Below, in pieces: positions 41,968 through 51,265 of a stretch of 64,000 bases of DNA. Both the position numbers and the translations under genes were made by a program. The notes under the pieces were generated by a model. It worked only from the letters and a program-made list of their open reading frames with translations, made no database searches and was not told the DNA's origin. How positions within the stretch are numbered: the stretch's first letter is position 1; each line of letters opens with the position of its first letter. Location: NCBI GenBank assembly GCA_964387945.1, contig CAYLYX010000003.1, forward strand, positions 248,001-312,000, written 5' to 3'. The DNA is from Parvicella sp964387945 (GTDB lineage Bacteria > Bacteroidota > Bacteroidia > Flavobacteriales_D > Parvicellaceae).

Positions 41968-43299
41968 ATGAAAACGAGGAACATCCGTTTAATAATTTTT
42001 CTTTCGGTTCTTGCCGTACTGGCAATGGTCGTAAATCAGTATTTCTGGGTGCAATCTTCGGTAGACATTCAAGAAAAAACCATTTCCATTCAAAAGAAGA
42101 ATGCCGAGATGGAACGATCTCAATTTGATAATCAGGTCTCACTTGCTTTGGTAGAAGTAAGAGATGAATTGATCTCGCTGAATACTGAAGCATCGGGCTT
42201 GTATCTAGAGCCTGTACAGCAAATTACGGAAAACTATTACGTGGTCAGCTTTTACGATACGCTAAATCCTACGGTTTTGCAGAATTTGCTGGTCGAAAAA
42301 TTTGCGCAGTACAACGTTACAGAACCTTTTGAATATGGGATTTATGATTGTTTTACGGATAGCATTATTTTCGATAAATACGTTGACCTTAGTAAAGGGG
42401 AGGTGGTGTCTAAGGAGTCTTCCGCTCCGCAACAAAAATGGAATCACGATGGTCATTATTTTGGAGTTTATTTCCCAGATCGGGTGGATGTAATCATTGA
42501 TGAAAAAGATGAACTTTCTAGCGGGTTGATTTGGTCTACGTTGTTAATTGGCGTTATTCTGCTCGTGTTTGCAGTTTCCATCTTTACAATTTTGAAGCAA
42601 AAGAGACTTTCGGAGGTTAAAACAGACTTTATTAATAACATGACCCATGAACTAAAGACTCCAATAAGTACCATAGCGCTGAGTAGTGATGTTCTTCGAA
42701 AAGTGGATGAAAATACAGACCTCAATCGCGTGAAGCAATATGCGTCCATTATTCATGCTGAAAACTCAAGACTAGAATCTCAAGTAGAGCGTGTTTTGCA
42801 GTTGGCGAAGTTGGAGAAAGATAAGATTCAACTGAAGAAGGAATCTCTTGCCCTCCACCGATTGATTGAGAAGTGCATGGAGTCTTTTGAACTAGTGATC
42901 AAGCAAAGAAACGGAACGCTACAGTTAAAACTTGAAGCCGTAAATGATCAGGTTTATGGAGATAAGGTGCATTTGGCGAATGTAATTCATAACTTGCTGG
43001 ATAATGCAACAAAGTATTCTAACGAAGTCGTTGAAATTGAGGTGAGAACTTCTAATTCAGGTAATGGCTTTGTGCTTGAAGTGGAAGACAAAGGAAAGGG
43101 GATGACTCCCGATCAGACAAAACAAATTTTTGAAAAATTTTACCGAGTGCCAACGGGAAGTGTTCACGATGTGAAAGGTTTTGGACTTGGGTTGTATTAC
43201 GTAAAGGAGATCGTAACTGCGCATCAAGGCAAAATCCAAGTTAAAAGTAAGTTAGGCGAGGGTTCAACGTTTAGTGTAGTACTACCTCAGAATACATAA
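41968..43299 (+). CDS. Sensor histidine kinase (RprX-like)
   Basis: A 443-residue kinase with two membrane helices (about 7-25 and 186-208) enclosing a periplasmic sensor region of about 160 residues. No clear HAMP domain follows the second helix. The phospho-acceptor is H227 in FINNMTHELKTPIS. The catalytic domain has the N box (NVIHNLLDNATKYS), G1 (VEDKGKGM) and G2 (GFGLGLYYVKEIV). The pair resembles RprX/RprY of Bacteroides by order and type. The signal is unknown. Its response regulator starts three bases after the stop. Confidence 0.92.
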   Translation: MKTRNIRLIIFLSVLAVLAMVVNQYFWVQSSVDIQEKTISIQKKNAEMERSQFDNQVSLALVEVRDELISLNTEASGLYLEPVQQITENYYVVSFYDTLNPTVLQNLLVEKFAQYNVTEPFEYGIYDCFTDSIIFDKYVDLSKGEVVSKESSAPQQKWNHDGHYFGVYFPDRVDVIIDEKDELSSGLIWSTLLIGVILLVFAVSIFTILKQKRLSEVKTDFINNMTHELKTPISTIALSSDVLRKVDENTDLNRVKQYASIIHAENSRLESQVERVLQLAKLEKDKIQLKKESLALHRLIEKCMESFELVIKQRNGTLQLKLEAVNDQVYGDKVHLANVIHNLLDNATKYSNEVVEIEVRTSNSGNGFVLEVEDKGKGMTPDQTKQIFEKFYRVPTGSVHDVKGFGLGLYYVKEIVTAHQGKIQVKSKLGEGSTFSVVLPQNT

Positions 43300-43301
43300 A
43301 A

Positions 43302-43988
43302 ATGATGGAAAAAGAAGTTAAAATATTATTGGTAGAAGATGATCTGAATTTAGGTTTTGTCATTCAAGACAATTTGAAGCAAGCAGGTTATAAAGTTCAT
43401 TTAAGTCAAGATGGGAAGGAAGGACTAAATGCTTTTAATGAGGAAAATTACCAGTTGTGCCTGTTTGATGTAATGTTGCCCAAAAAAGATGGTATTAGTC
43501 TGGCGGAAGATGTGCGCAAGATTAATCCGGAGATGCCCATTATCTTTCTTACTGCAAAGTCTCAGACAGAGGACAAAATAAAAGGATTTAGAGCGGGAGC
43601 GGATGATTACATCACCAAACCCTTCTCCATGGACGAACTTTTGCTAAGGATTGAAGCATTGCTAAAACGGTCTGGCGGACTGTTTAAAAGCAAGGATGAG
43701 CATCAGCTCGGTAAGTATCTGTTTAATGTCTCAAACTATACATTAACATGGGGTGATCAATCCAAAAAACTGACTAAAAAAGAGGCGGAAATTTTGAAGA
43801 TTCTCACAGAGCAAAAAGGAAAAGTAGTAGAGCGAGAGCTGATCTTAAATATGGTGTGGGGAGACGATAGTTACTTCAATGGTAGAAGTTTGGATGTATT
43901 TATCACGAAGCTACGGAAGTACTTAAAAGAAGATGAATCCATCGCTATCAAAAACATCCATGGCGTTGGTTTTTCTCTAGAGGTCTAA
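43302..43988 (+). CDS. OmpR-family response regulator (RprY-like)
   Basis: A 228-residue regulator with an N-terminal receiver domain (acidic pair in LLVEDDLNLG, phospho-acceptor D56 in LCLFDVMLPKKDG, Lys in YITKPFSMDELLLRIEALL). The C-terminal winged-helix DNA-binding domain (about 130-228) contains LTKKEAEILKILTEQKGKVV and RSLDVFITKLRKYL. It is the partner of the histidine kinase just upstream. Target genes are not evident. Two ATGs (43302, 43305) are possible. Its end overlaps the convergent membrane-protein gene by four bases. Confidence 0.93.
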   Translation: MMEKEVKILLVEDDLNLGFVIQDNLKQAGYKVHLSQDGKEGLNAFNEENYQLCLFDVMLPKKDGISLAEDVRKINPEMPIIFLTAKSQTEDKIKGFRAGADDYITKPFSMDELLLRIEALLKRSGGLFKSKDEHQLGKYLFNVSNYTLTWGDQSKKLTKKEAEILKILTEQKGKVVERELILNMVWGDDSYFNGRSLDVFITKLRKYLKEDESIAIKNIHGVGFSLEV

Positions 43989-45751
43989 GGTTGAATCCAG
44001 TGAATTCTGTATTCAATGTCTTTAACGATAAAGTCCCTGCCAGCTTTGTTCCAAATATAGAATTTGTAATGATCTACTCCCTCTTTCTTGAGTTGGATTT
44101 CTAAGGATAGTGATTTGAATTCTTCAAAAGCCTCACTCCTAATGTCGTAAAGCGAATATGTTCTGTATTCTACTTGTTCATCATTGATATCGAGTCCTTC
44201 AGAAACTAAATAAACTTCATCAAAGGGTGTGCGGTCTAAACGCTTTTTAGTGTAAAGAAACTCAAGGAAATAGTGAGTCGAAGGATCTTCGGAAGCCAGC
44301 GTGTAGGTCAGGTCGGCACCAAACGCTCTGTCACCATTAAAGTGAATCTCTTTTTCATAGTCGTAGTTTTGAGGACGTTTGAAGTCGGTATGAACAATTT
44401 CTCCAAACTGTCTGACATCGTGCGTTCCTTTACACTCCCCAACAAACTCATTTGAGGACCTTAGAAAGAGGTGGCAGTAAATTTCTTTGTTGATATAATC
44501 ATACGGCAAGATGCCTTTGTTCATTTGATAACCCTGAAAAAGACTTAAGAATGCGAATGGTAGTAGCAGTAGATAGCTAGGCAGGTGTTTGATCCGAGGG
44601 ATTTCATTAAGTAGCGTGCCGAGCAAAATGATGTGAAAAACGAAGTGTTCACTCATGGCCCTGTGACCAAATCCACCACCATAGTAAAACGTCCACCAAG
44701 CAGAAATGATGTACAGGTTGAGAATAAAATAACCCAAGCCGGACAATGCGGCAAAACGATTGCGTTTCCAAACAAAATAAAGACCTGCCATTCCTATAAG
44801 AGCTAATGGCGAATAAATAAAAGCACCATTTCTAAAGCTAAACAATACCTTGTGAGGCAAGGGGTGAGTCCAGTAAAAACCTTCTCCAGTATATGACCAG
44901 ATCACAGGTGATCCCGTTTGTATGAGCCATAGAATGGGTAGTAGAGCTAACATTCCAATTCCAATGGTCAAAATACCGATGAGTTTTTTACGATCCGTAA
45001 AAAGTGCTCTAAGCCAGGTCACAAACTTTTGTTTAGAGCCAGCTAAAAATGGAATGAGAAGTGCAACCAAAATGTTCGTGGGGCGTATAAGAAAGATAAG
45101 GGAGATTAAAAAAGTGGCAATAAAATGATGTTTACGCAGCTGGGTATGAATTGCCCGATAAGCGTAGAAGAAAAAAGCACTAATGCCAAAAAAGGAATAC
45201 GAATGTCCCATGCTGGGTAAGTCCGTAATGTAGAAATAGATGTTTGTTCCGAAAAGTCCCAAAAATGCTGTGGCAATCGCAATACGAGGACGAACACCTT
45301 TTAGGATCAGTAGTTTTTTAATGAACCAAAATCCTCCAATGGCAGCAAAAATAGCAGAAAACTGAATGCTCAATAAGAAGATGTCGCTATAGCCGTTCAG
45401 CGGATACCCCAGTAGAAATGAAAGAAAGTAGGCGATAAAAAACAAAGGAGCCATGCAAATGGCAACGCCTGGAAAAGTTTTGTTGAATTTTTTGCCATCT
45501 TCCGTCTCTAGGATATAATGGTGAGACATCTCCGGATGTTCGAGTTGCTCTTCAATCGCTCTGGCGTTGCTTTCGTAGGTGAAGTCCTGATAAATAAAGC
45601 CAGCAGTCAGATAGGCATAGTAACCACGTCCATCAGTAGATAATACCCAATGACGCCAATTTTCTCTTCTCCATTTGAATTGAATAACGATCAGAAAAAG
45701 AAGAAGGAAAACGATCGTTTCCGGTCGATATAAGAGTTTTTTTAGTTTCAA
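43985..45751 (-). CDS. Polytopic membrane protein, GT-C glycosyltransferase-like
   Basis: I start at TTG 45749-45751, which overlaps the upstream hydrolase stop (TTGA) and immediately precedes a basic stretch and the first hydrophobic segment. The frame is open 22 codons further but would overlap the upstream gene by 70 bases. The product is about 588 residues with about eleven membrane segments and a soluble C-terminal domain. Early acidic residues in VLSTDGRGYYAYLTAGFIY fit a GT-C catalytic loop. The SFRNGAFIYSPLALIGMAGL and WWTFYYGGGFGHRAMSEHFV stretches match the protein at 28419-30239 in order and type. Substrate unknown. Confidence 0.65.
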   Translation of the reverse strand: MKLKKLLYRPETIVFLLLFLIVIQFKWRRENWRHWVLSTDGRGYYAYLTAGFIYQDFTYESNARAIEEQLEHPEMSHHYILETEDGKKFNKTFPGVAICMAPLFFIAYFLSFLLGYPLNGYSDIFLLSIQFSAIFAAIGGFWFIKKLLILKGVRPRIAIATAFLGLFGTNIYFYITDLPSMGHSYSFFGISAFFFYAYRAIHTQLRKHHFIATFLISLIFLIRPTNILVALLIPFLAGSKQKFVTWLRALFTDRKKLIGILTIGIGMLALLPILWLIQTGSPVIWSYTGEGFYWTHPLPHKVLFSFRNGAFIYSPLALIGMAGLYFVWKRNRFAALSGLGYFILNLYIISAWWTFYYGGGFGHRAMSEHFVFHIILLGTLLNEIPRIKHLPSYLLLLPFAFLSLFQGYQMNKGILPYDYINKEIYCHLFLRSSNEFVGECKGTHDVRQFGEIVHTDFKRPQNYDYEKEIHFNGDRAFGADLTYTLASEDPSTHYFLEFLYTKKRLDRTPFDEVYLVSEGLDINDEQVEYRTYSLYDIRSEAFEEFKSLSLEIQLKKEGVDHYKFYIWNKAGRDFIVKDIEYRIHWIQP

Positions 45752-46581
45752 TAATTGTTCTTTAAGAACTTGAGAAATGCATTCCAATACTCTTTGTGAC
45801 CTTCTGTTTCTTTCCACAAAGCTCGTGCACCGTGAATTCCTTCAAACGATGGCATGAAGTGAGAAACGTAATTGGAATCTACACCAGAAATGAGTTGGGT
45901 GGTTTGAGGTATTTCCAGTTTGCTCGAAGTAATGAATAAGGGCTTTTGGATACTATCAATGCTGTCCTTTACAGAAATATTTTCTAAATATTCTCCTGGA
46001 CTGAATGCAGCGACAGCTTTTACTTTGGGGTTTTCTGTAGCAATGAGTAAGCAAAGAGAGGCAGAGTAGCTGCTACCCACAATAATAATGGGCTGGTTGC
46101 CGTTTTGTTCATACAAGTAATCAATGGCAGCTTCGATGTCTTTTTTTGCATCAATATACTCGGTTGAAAGTCCTTTTTCACTTGCTTCCTGATACGTTAA
46201 GTTGGGGATTTTTAACGCTGCTTCACCTGAACGTTGATCAATGGCGAGTCCATTGAAGCCAAGTTTGCTTAAGATAATTCCAGTTTGTTTATAAGCTCCT
46301 CTTGAAAAGCCAGCCTGATGACAGAGTAATAATTTAGTTGTCCCTTCTTCATTCTCATACAGATCAGCATAAATGGTCAAGCTATCATAGGAGGGAAAGG
46401 AGATGTGTTTTACGCTGTTTTCGTAAAGATAATCGAGTGATGGACCTTTTTCTTGGGCAACAATTATGCTGTCAAAACGCCCCATTAGTTCGCTGACATC
46501 GTTTTGATCTTCTGCTTTTTCTTGGCAAGAAACAAAAACGGCTAAAAGTGAAAATATGATGAGTTGAAACCCGTATTTCAT
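45748..46581 (-). CDS. Alpha/beta hydrolase lipoprotein
   Basis: A 277-residue protein with a lipoprotein signal ending AVFVSC. The alpha/beta hydrolase fold is visible: TKLLLCHQAGFSRGAYKQTGIIL (oxyanion His region), FNGLAIDQRSGEA, the nucleophile elbow IIIVGSSYSASLCLLIATE with the serine in G-S-S-Y-S, an acidic residue region near GVDSNYV and the final His in EGIHGARALW. It resembles dienelactone-hydrolase-type esterases of unknown substrate. It is translationally coupled to the downstream GT-C-like gene. Confidence 0.82.
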   Translation of the reverse strand: MKYGFQLIIFSLLAVFVSCQEKAEDQNDVSELMGRFDSIIVAQEKGPSLDYLYENSVKHISFPSYDSLTIYADLYENEEGTTKLLLCHQAGFSRGAYKQTGIILSKLGFNGLAIDQRSGEAALKIPNLTYQEASEKGLSTEYIDAKKDIEAAIDYLYEQNGNQPIIIVGSSYSASLCLLIATENPKVKAVAAFSPGEYLENISVKDSIDSIQKPLFITSSKLEIPQTTQLISGVDSNYVSHFMPSFEGIHGARALWKETEGHKEYWNAFLKFLKNNY

Positions 46582-46655
46582 CTGTTGGTCTAAAATTTGT
46601 TCAAAGGTAGGATATCTCCCTATAAAGTTGCTAACTTAGTTGGGTTAATGTTTAA

Positions 46656-47651
46656 ATGAAGGGTATGCGGAATATATTAGTGATCATTGGTTTATTATTT
46701 GGGTTGATTGTAAGTTTTGGTCAGATGCCAGCTTATTATCAGGGGATTGACTTTAGTCAGTCATCTGCTACTGTGGAGACTCAATTAAAAAGTTTGATCA
46801 CGAGTACGCACAACGCACTTTCTTACAGCAGTACCTATTCATGGGTGAAGTTAGCAGATGAAGATGAAAGTAATATTAGCAATGTTATTCTTGTGTACGA
46901 TGGTGTAAGCATTTCAAAGAATAATACCATTGGTGGGAATAATACAGGTAGTTTTCCTGAAGATTGGAATCGGGAGCACATTTACCCGCAGTCTTTCATT
47001 AGTACCACAGCGAAGGGAGATCTTCATCACCTGAGAGCTTGTGATGCTGATATTAACAATGATCGGGGTAATTTACCTTATGTAACAGGTTCTGGTTCCT
47101 ACGGAACAGTTTCAGGTGGTTGGTATCCGGGTGACGAATGGAAAGGTGATGTGGCGAGAATGATCATGTACATTCATTTGAGATATGATGAGCCCTGGAC
47201 AGATGTCGGGACACTCAACCTGTTTTTGCAGTGGAATGTAGATGATCCCGTTTCTGATTTCGAGAAGCAGCGCAACAATGTGATTCAAGGCGCGCAGGGG
47301 AATAGAAACCCATTTATTGATCAACCTTATTTGGCTACTTTCTTTTGGGGCGGAACTCCTGCAGAAGATACTTGGGGGTGGCCAAATGAAGTAGAAGAGG
47401 TTTCTTTGGATCAGATCAATATGTATCCTAACCCGATAACTTCAACAGGTGCTATTTCTTTTTCGAATGTCACCACCACAATTGACGAAATTGTCTTTTA
47501 TGATTTGTCTGGAAAGTTGGTTCAATCGGTTAGGAAACCAAATGTTTTGAGTGGACAAATGGCGGTGGCAACGAAGTTGCCCTCAGGTGTTTATTTCGTG
47601 CAGTTGATTGCCAATGAAGCTAGAGTTACCAAAAAGCTGGTGGTGGAGTGA
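46656..47651 (+). CDS. Secreted endonuclease I with T9SS sorting domain
   Basis: A 331-residue extracellular nuclease of the endonuclease I (EndA/NucM) family, which degrades DNA. Signal peptide to about SFGQ. The nuclease core has DWNREHIYPQSFI and KGDLHHLRACDADINNDRGNLPY, holding the His and Asn of the beta-beta-metal fold, and later DEWKGDVARMIMYIHLRY. Residues from about 255 (INMYPNPITSTGAISF to GVYFVQLIANEARVTKKLVVE) are a type A T9SS C-terminal sorting domain, so it is exported by T9SS. It stands alone. Confidence 0.92.
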   Translation: MKGMRNILVIIGLLFGLIVSFGQMPAYYQGIDFSQSSATVETQLKSLITSTHNALSYSSTYSWVKLADEDESNISNVILVYDGVSISKNNTIGGNNTGSFPEDWNREHIYPQSFISTTAKGDLHHLRACDADINNDRGNLPYVTGSGSYGTVSGGWYPGDEWKGDVARMIMYIHLRYDEPWTDVGTLNLFLQWNVDDPVSDFEKQRNNVIQGAQGNRNPFIDQPYLATFFWGGTPAEDTWGWPNEVEEVSLDQINMYPNPITSTGAISFSNVTTTIDEIVFYDLSGKLVQSVRKPNVLSGQMAVATKLPSGVYFVQLIANEARVTKKLVVE

Positions 47652-47734
47652 TCATAGTTGTTAGTGCTTTTTTGATTAGAACCTCCCGACTGTAACGTCT
47701 AAAAAATTACCTTTGTAGCCTAAATTTTTGAGAA

Positions 47735-49825
47735 GTGAAAACAGGTTACAGGTCGCACAATAATGGTGAGTTGAGAATGACTCACGTAGGAGAGGAAGTA
47801 TCATTGGTTGGTTGGGTTCAAAAATCCAGAGACTTAGGAGGTTTAACATTTGTAGATGTTAGGGATCGATACGGAATTACGCAGTTGGCGTTCAACATGG
47901 AGTCCAATGAAACATTGTGCAAGAAAGCAAGAACGTTAGGTCGTGAATTTGTGGTTCAGGCTAAAGGAAGAGTAGCTGAAAGAAGTTCAAAAAACAAAAA
48001 TATTCCTACGGGTGAGATCGAGATTGTGGTGGATGAATTGACGGTCTTGAAAGAAGCGAAGTTACCGCCATTTACGATTGAAGATGAAACGGACGGAGGT
48101 GATGAATTGAGAATGCAGTATCGCTTCTTAGACCTGAGAAGAAATCCGTTGAAAAATAATTTACTGCTCCGTCATCAAATGGGACTGGAGACAAGAAAAT
48201 ACCTAAGCGATCAATTGTTTATTGAGGTAGAAACGCCTTATCTGATTAAATCTACTCCAGAAGGAGCAAGAGACTTCGTAGTACCTAGTAGAATGAACCC
48301 GGGTGAGTTTTATGCTTTGCCACAGTCGCCACAAACGTTTAAGCAATTGCTAATGGTGAGTGGTTACGATCGCTATTTTCAGATCGTGAAGTGCTTCCGA
48401 GATGAGGATCTTCGTGCAGACCGTCAGCCTGAGTTTACACAAATAGACTGCGAAATGGCGTTTGTAGAGCAAGAAGATGTGTTGATGACTTTTGAAGGGC
48501 TGGTAAAGCATCTATTTAAGTCGTTAAAGAACGTAACGTTTGAAGGAAACTTCCCAAGGATGGATTATGCTGAAGCGATGGAAAGATACGGTTCGGATAA
48601 GCCGGATATTCGTTTTGGGATGGAGTTGAAGAACATTTCTCACTTGGCGCAAAACAAAGGTTTTCAGGTATTTGATGCTTGTGAGGCGGTGATTGCGATT
48701 GCAGTTCCGGGTTGTGCTGAATATTCAAGAAAACAACTGGATGCATTAACCGATTGGGTGAAACGTCCACAAATAGGTGCGAAGGGAATGGTGTACGTGA
48801 AGTGTAATGCAGATGGTACATTCAAGTCTTCGGTAGATAAGTTCTATTCTCAAGAAGACTTGGCAGCGTGGGCAGAATTTGCTGGAGCTGAGGCTGGAGA
48901 TTTGATGTTGGTGCTAAGCGGTGATTTAGAAAAGACCAGAAAAATGATGAACGAACTGCGTTTACACATGGGGCGATCACTATTTTCCCGACTAAAAGTG
49001 AAGAGGGTGAATAATGAGTTATGCAGAATACGAATTGACAGTCGGTATGATGTGTCAGAATCATTGCTTCTTCAAAAGTTAGTAAGCTATAGTGCTGAAA
49101 GCTATGTTGTTGTAAAACTAGAAGGTGAAAAAGTCTCGATTATAGATGGTAGTCTTTTCAAGGTTCTTCCTAAAGATGTTCATGATTCTGTAGTTTATGG
49201 AGATAAGGGACAAAGAAGGACAAGACTTCATTATTTTGTTGTGGTTAAAGGTGATATTGAAGTGGTAAAGAATCTACGGGATGATATTGATAAAGCTGTG
49301 AACCCAATGAATTCTAATAACTTCAAACCGCTTTGGGTTCTGGATTTTCCATTGTTAGAGTGGGATGAGGATACAGAAAGATATCATGCGATGCACCATC
49401 CGTTTACTTCTCCTAAAAAAGAAGACTTTGATAAGTTAGAATCTGCTCCGGGAGAGGTGAGAGCCAATGCGTATGACTTGGCGATCAACGGAGTTGAAGT
49501 AGGAGGTGGTTCGATTAGAATTCACGATGCCGCGATCCAATCCAGAATGTTTGATTTGCTTGGCTTTACTAAGGAAGAAGCGCAGGCGCAGTTTGGATTC
49601 TTAATGAGTGCATTTGAGTATGGAGCTCCTCCGCATGGCGGAATTGCATTTGGATTTGATAGATTGTGTTCGCTTTTTGGAGGGCAGGATAGTATTCGTG
49701 ATTTCATTGCTTTCCCAAAGAACAATAGTGGTAGAGATGTGATGATTGATGCGCCAGCTGTTATTGATGAAGCTCAATTGAAAGAGTTAAGTTTGGATGT
49801 GACCGTTAAAGAAAGTGCAGAATGA
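47735..49825 (+). CDS. aspS: Aspartyl-tRNA synthetase with a large internal insertion
   Basis: A class II synthetase charging tRNA-Asp. It starts at GTG 47735. A -7-like box, TACCTTTG, lies at 47708-47715. The anticodon-binding OB domain (about 1-110) is followed by the catalytic core with FLDLRRNPLKNNLLLRHQ, TPYLIKSTPEGARDF and the motif 2 region FRDEDLRADRQPEFTQID. After the insertion come PLWVLDFPLLEWDED, HHPFTSPKKED, GGGSIRIHD and motif 3 GIAFGFDRLCSLFGG. The normal length is about 585 residues; this one is 696. The excess is a block at about residues 417-528 where a short loop normally joins LRLHMG to FKPLWVLDF. All three class II motifs are present, so the enzyme should be active. Confidence 0.95.
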   Translation: MKTGYRSHNNGELRMTHVGEEVSLVGWVQKSRDLGGLTFVDVRDRYGITQLAFNMESNETLCKKARTLGREFVVQAKGRVAERSSKNKNIPTGEIEIVVDELTVLKEAKLPPFTIEDETDGGDELRMQYRFLDLRRNPLKNNLLLRHQMGLETRKYLSDQLFIEVETPYLIKSTPEGARDFVVPSRMNPGEFYALPQSPQTFKQLLMVSGYDRYFQIVKCFRDEDLRADRQPEFTQIDCEMAFVEQEDVLMTFEGLVKHLFKSLKNVTFEGNFPRMDYAEAMERYGSDKPDIRFGMELKNISHLAQNKGFQVFDACEAVIAIAVPGCAEYSRKQLDALTDWVKRPQIGAKGMVYVKCNADGTFKSSVDKFYSQEDLAAWAEFAGAEAGDLMLVLSGDLEKTRKMMNELRLHMGRSLFSRLKVKRVNNELCRIRIDSRYDVSESLLLQKLVSYSAESYVVVKLEGEKVSIIDGSLFKVLPKDVHDSVVYGDKGQRRTRLHYFVVVKGDIEVVKNLRDDIDKAVNPMNSNNFKPLWVLDFPLLEWDEDTERYHAMHHPFTSPKKEDFDKLESAPGEVRANAYDLAINGVEVGGGSIRIHDAAIQSRMFDLLGFTKEEAQAQFGFLMSAFEYGAPPHGGIAFGFDRLCSLFGGQDSIRDFIAFPKNNSGRDVMIDAPAVIDEAQLKELSLDVTVKESAE
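48983..49318 (+). other. AT-rich insertion within aspS
   Basis: About 112 codons replace a loop that is normally about 8-10 residues long, just after LRLHMGRSL and just before NNFKPLWVLDF. It is predicted mixed alpha/beta, and no intein splice motif, helicase or endonuclease motif is visible. My hand count gives 83 G+C of 240 bases (35%) for 49021-49260, against 27, 27 and 32 of 60 in the flanking lines 48421-48480, 48601-48660 and 49441-49500. Confidence 0.7.
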
Positions 49826-50343
49826 TAACCAAACCTTCTGATTTAATAACCAACGAGTACTTTTCGGGATACGTAAATCTTGCAGAAGGTGATGATTTGC
49901 TTCAAGCACTCGAACAAACCTGTGAGGAAGCCTTAATGGTGTATCAAGGTATTTCTGAAGAGCAAGCCGCTTTCGCATATCAAGAAGGAAAGTGGACAAT
50001 CAAACAACTGTTGCAGCATATCATAGATACAGAACGCGTGTTTTGCTATCGCGCTTTGTCGTTCGCTCGCGGTGATCAGCAAAACTTGTGCGGTTTTGAA
50101 GAAGATAATTTTGCTGCGAATGATCATGCGGAACAAAGAATGTGGGAAGACTTAATAAGAGAATATGTAGTGCTAAGAGAGTCAACACTCGCATTGTTTG
50201 ATTCGTTTGCAGAAGAAGCGTTGGATCGAGAAGGAGTTGCAAATAATGTTAGGTTTACGCCTAGAATTTTGGGGTGGGTATTAGTTGGGCATGATGCGCA
50301 CCACCTTAATGTGCTAAAAGAACGATACCTAACTAAACTTTAG
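49822..50343 (+). CDS. DinB family protein
   Basis: A 173-residue protein of the DinB/YfiT-like four-helix metal-binding fold. The metal-ligand histidines are suggested by LLQHIIDTERVFCYRALSF near residue 60 and GHDAHHLNVLKERYL at the end. These proteins often act as metal-dependent thiol S-transferases, for example with bacillithiol or mycothiol, but the substrate is not evident here. The ATG overlaps the aspS stop (ATGA). Its end overlaps the convergent acyltransferase gene by 11 bases. Confidence 0.85.
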   Translation: MITKPSDLITNEYFSGYVNLAEGDDLLQALEQTCEEALMVYQGISEEQAAFAYQEGKWTIKQLLQHIIDTERVFCYRALSFARGDQQNLCGFEEDNFAANDHAEQRMWEDLIREYVVLRESTLALFDSFAEEALDREGVANNVRFTPRILGWVLVGHDAHHLNVLKERYLTKL

Positions 50344-51265
50344 GGCTGTAGGTGCCAATATGTCGTTCCTTTTTACTTTCGTAGATGTCTGCGATGGTTA
50401 CCAAAATTCCAGTTTCTTCTACATCGCCAAAATGGTCGTTTAGGGCTGTTCCAAACGTATTCATGGTAGAAGATAAGTTCATGTAAGAATTGATCAATGG
50501 AGGTATGTTTTCTCCTAAGGAACGTACTTTTTTATTCAGAATCGTATGCGCTTTCTTGTAGTCCAAACCTTCGATGGATTTAACAAATTCACTCACATCC
50601 GTATGATAGGGTAATTGGTTCTTAACGGTAGCCAATTTTTCACGATCCGGGAATAGCGTATTCATAAAAGCAAGAATACTGTCTCGAGCTTCTTTATTGA
50701 AGTCTAGATACATAGTCACTTTTCCGAAAAAATGTTCCACTTTCGGGTTGTCTACTACCAGTGCGCCCAGTCCATCCCACAAGTTATCTAAAGAAAACAA
50801 TCCTTTGCGATTGGCAGGAGACGGTTGGTACTTAGGTTGAACAAATGATCTGCCCAATTCTATAGTGTATGGAAGGTAGTTAGATAAAAAATCTTCAGAG
50901 AACTTAAATAAATGAGAAGTTGCAATATGAGGTTCGTCACCGTCAAACTTAATGTTGTCGCATTTAATGAAGCGGTAGCCACCAACCATCTCTTCTTCTT
51001 CAGGATCCCAGACAATTAATTGCTCGTAAGGCGCTTCTTCTTCAAAGTCAAAATGGTCTAAATCACAATCTTTACCCGTTCCTCCTCCAGCAGTTCTAAA
51101 AGATAATTCTCGTAGTCTACCTACCTCTCTCAATAGGTTGGGAGCATTACGGTGATCAAAGACGTAAATTTCATTGTCACCTTTATTTGTTTTTCGCACA
51201 AAAGTCTCTTTGTTGAGTTCTGCTTTTAACAAAGGCAACGCTATGGGGTCAATAATCTTTTCCAT
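50333..51265 (-). CDS. GNAT-type N-acyltransferase, GlsB-like
   Basis: A 310-residue protein of the ornithine/glycine-lipid N-acyltransferase (OlsB/GlsB) type, with the acetyltransferase-like phrases LREVGRLRELSFR, YEQLIVWDPEEEEMVGGYRFIKCD and YTIELGRSFVQPKYQ. In Bacteroides, GlsB transfers a 3-hydroxy fatty acid to glycine and GlsA then O-acylates it. Here two GlsA-like genes lie directly upstream on the same strand, which supports this reading. It could instead make another amino-acid lipid. A TAAATTTG box (minus, 51366-51373) about 100 bases upstream may be its own promoter. Confidence 0.8.
   Translation of the reverse strand: MEKIIDPIALPLLKAELNKETFVRKTNKGDNEIYVFDHRNAPNLLREVGRLRELSFRTAGGGTGKDCDLDHFDFEEEAPYEQLIVWDPEEEEMVGGYRFIKCDNIKFDGDEPHIATSHLFKFSEDFLSNYLPYTIELGRSFVQPKYQPSPANRKGLFSLDNLWDGLGALVVDNPKVEHFFGKVTMYLDFNKEARDSILAFMNTLFPDREKLATVKNQLPYHTDVSEFVKSIEGLDYKKAHTILNKKVRSLGENIPPLINSYMNLSSTMNTFGTALNDHFGDVEETGILVTIADIYESKKERHIGTYSPKV

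Noticed and set aside
48983..49318. Possible intein in AspRS.
   Set aside because: No Cys/Ser at the left edge with block A motif, no His-Asn at the right edge and no homing endonuclease motif; the insert also replaces a non-catalytic loop.
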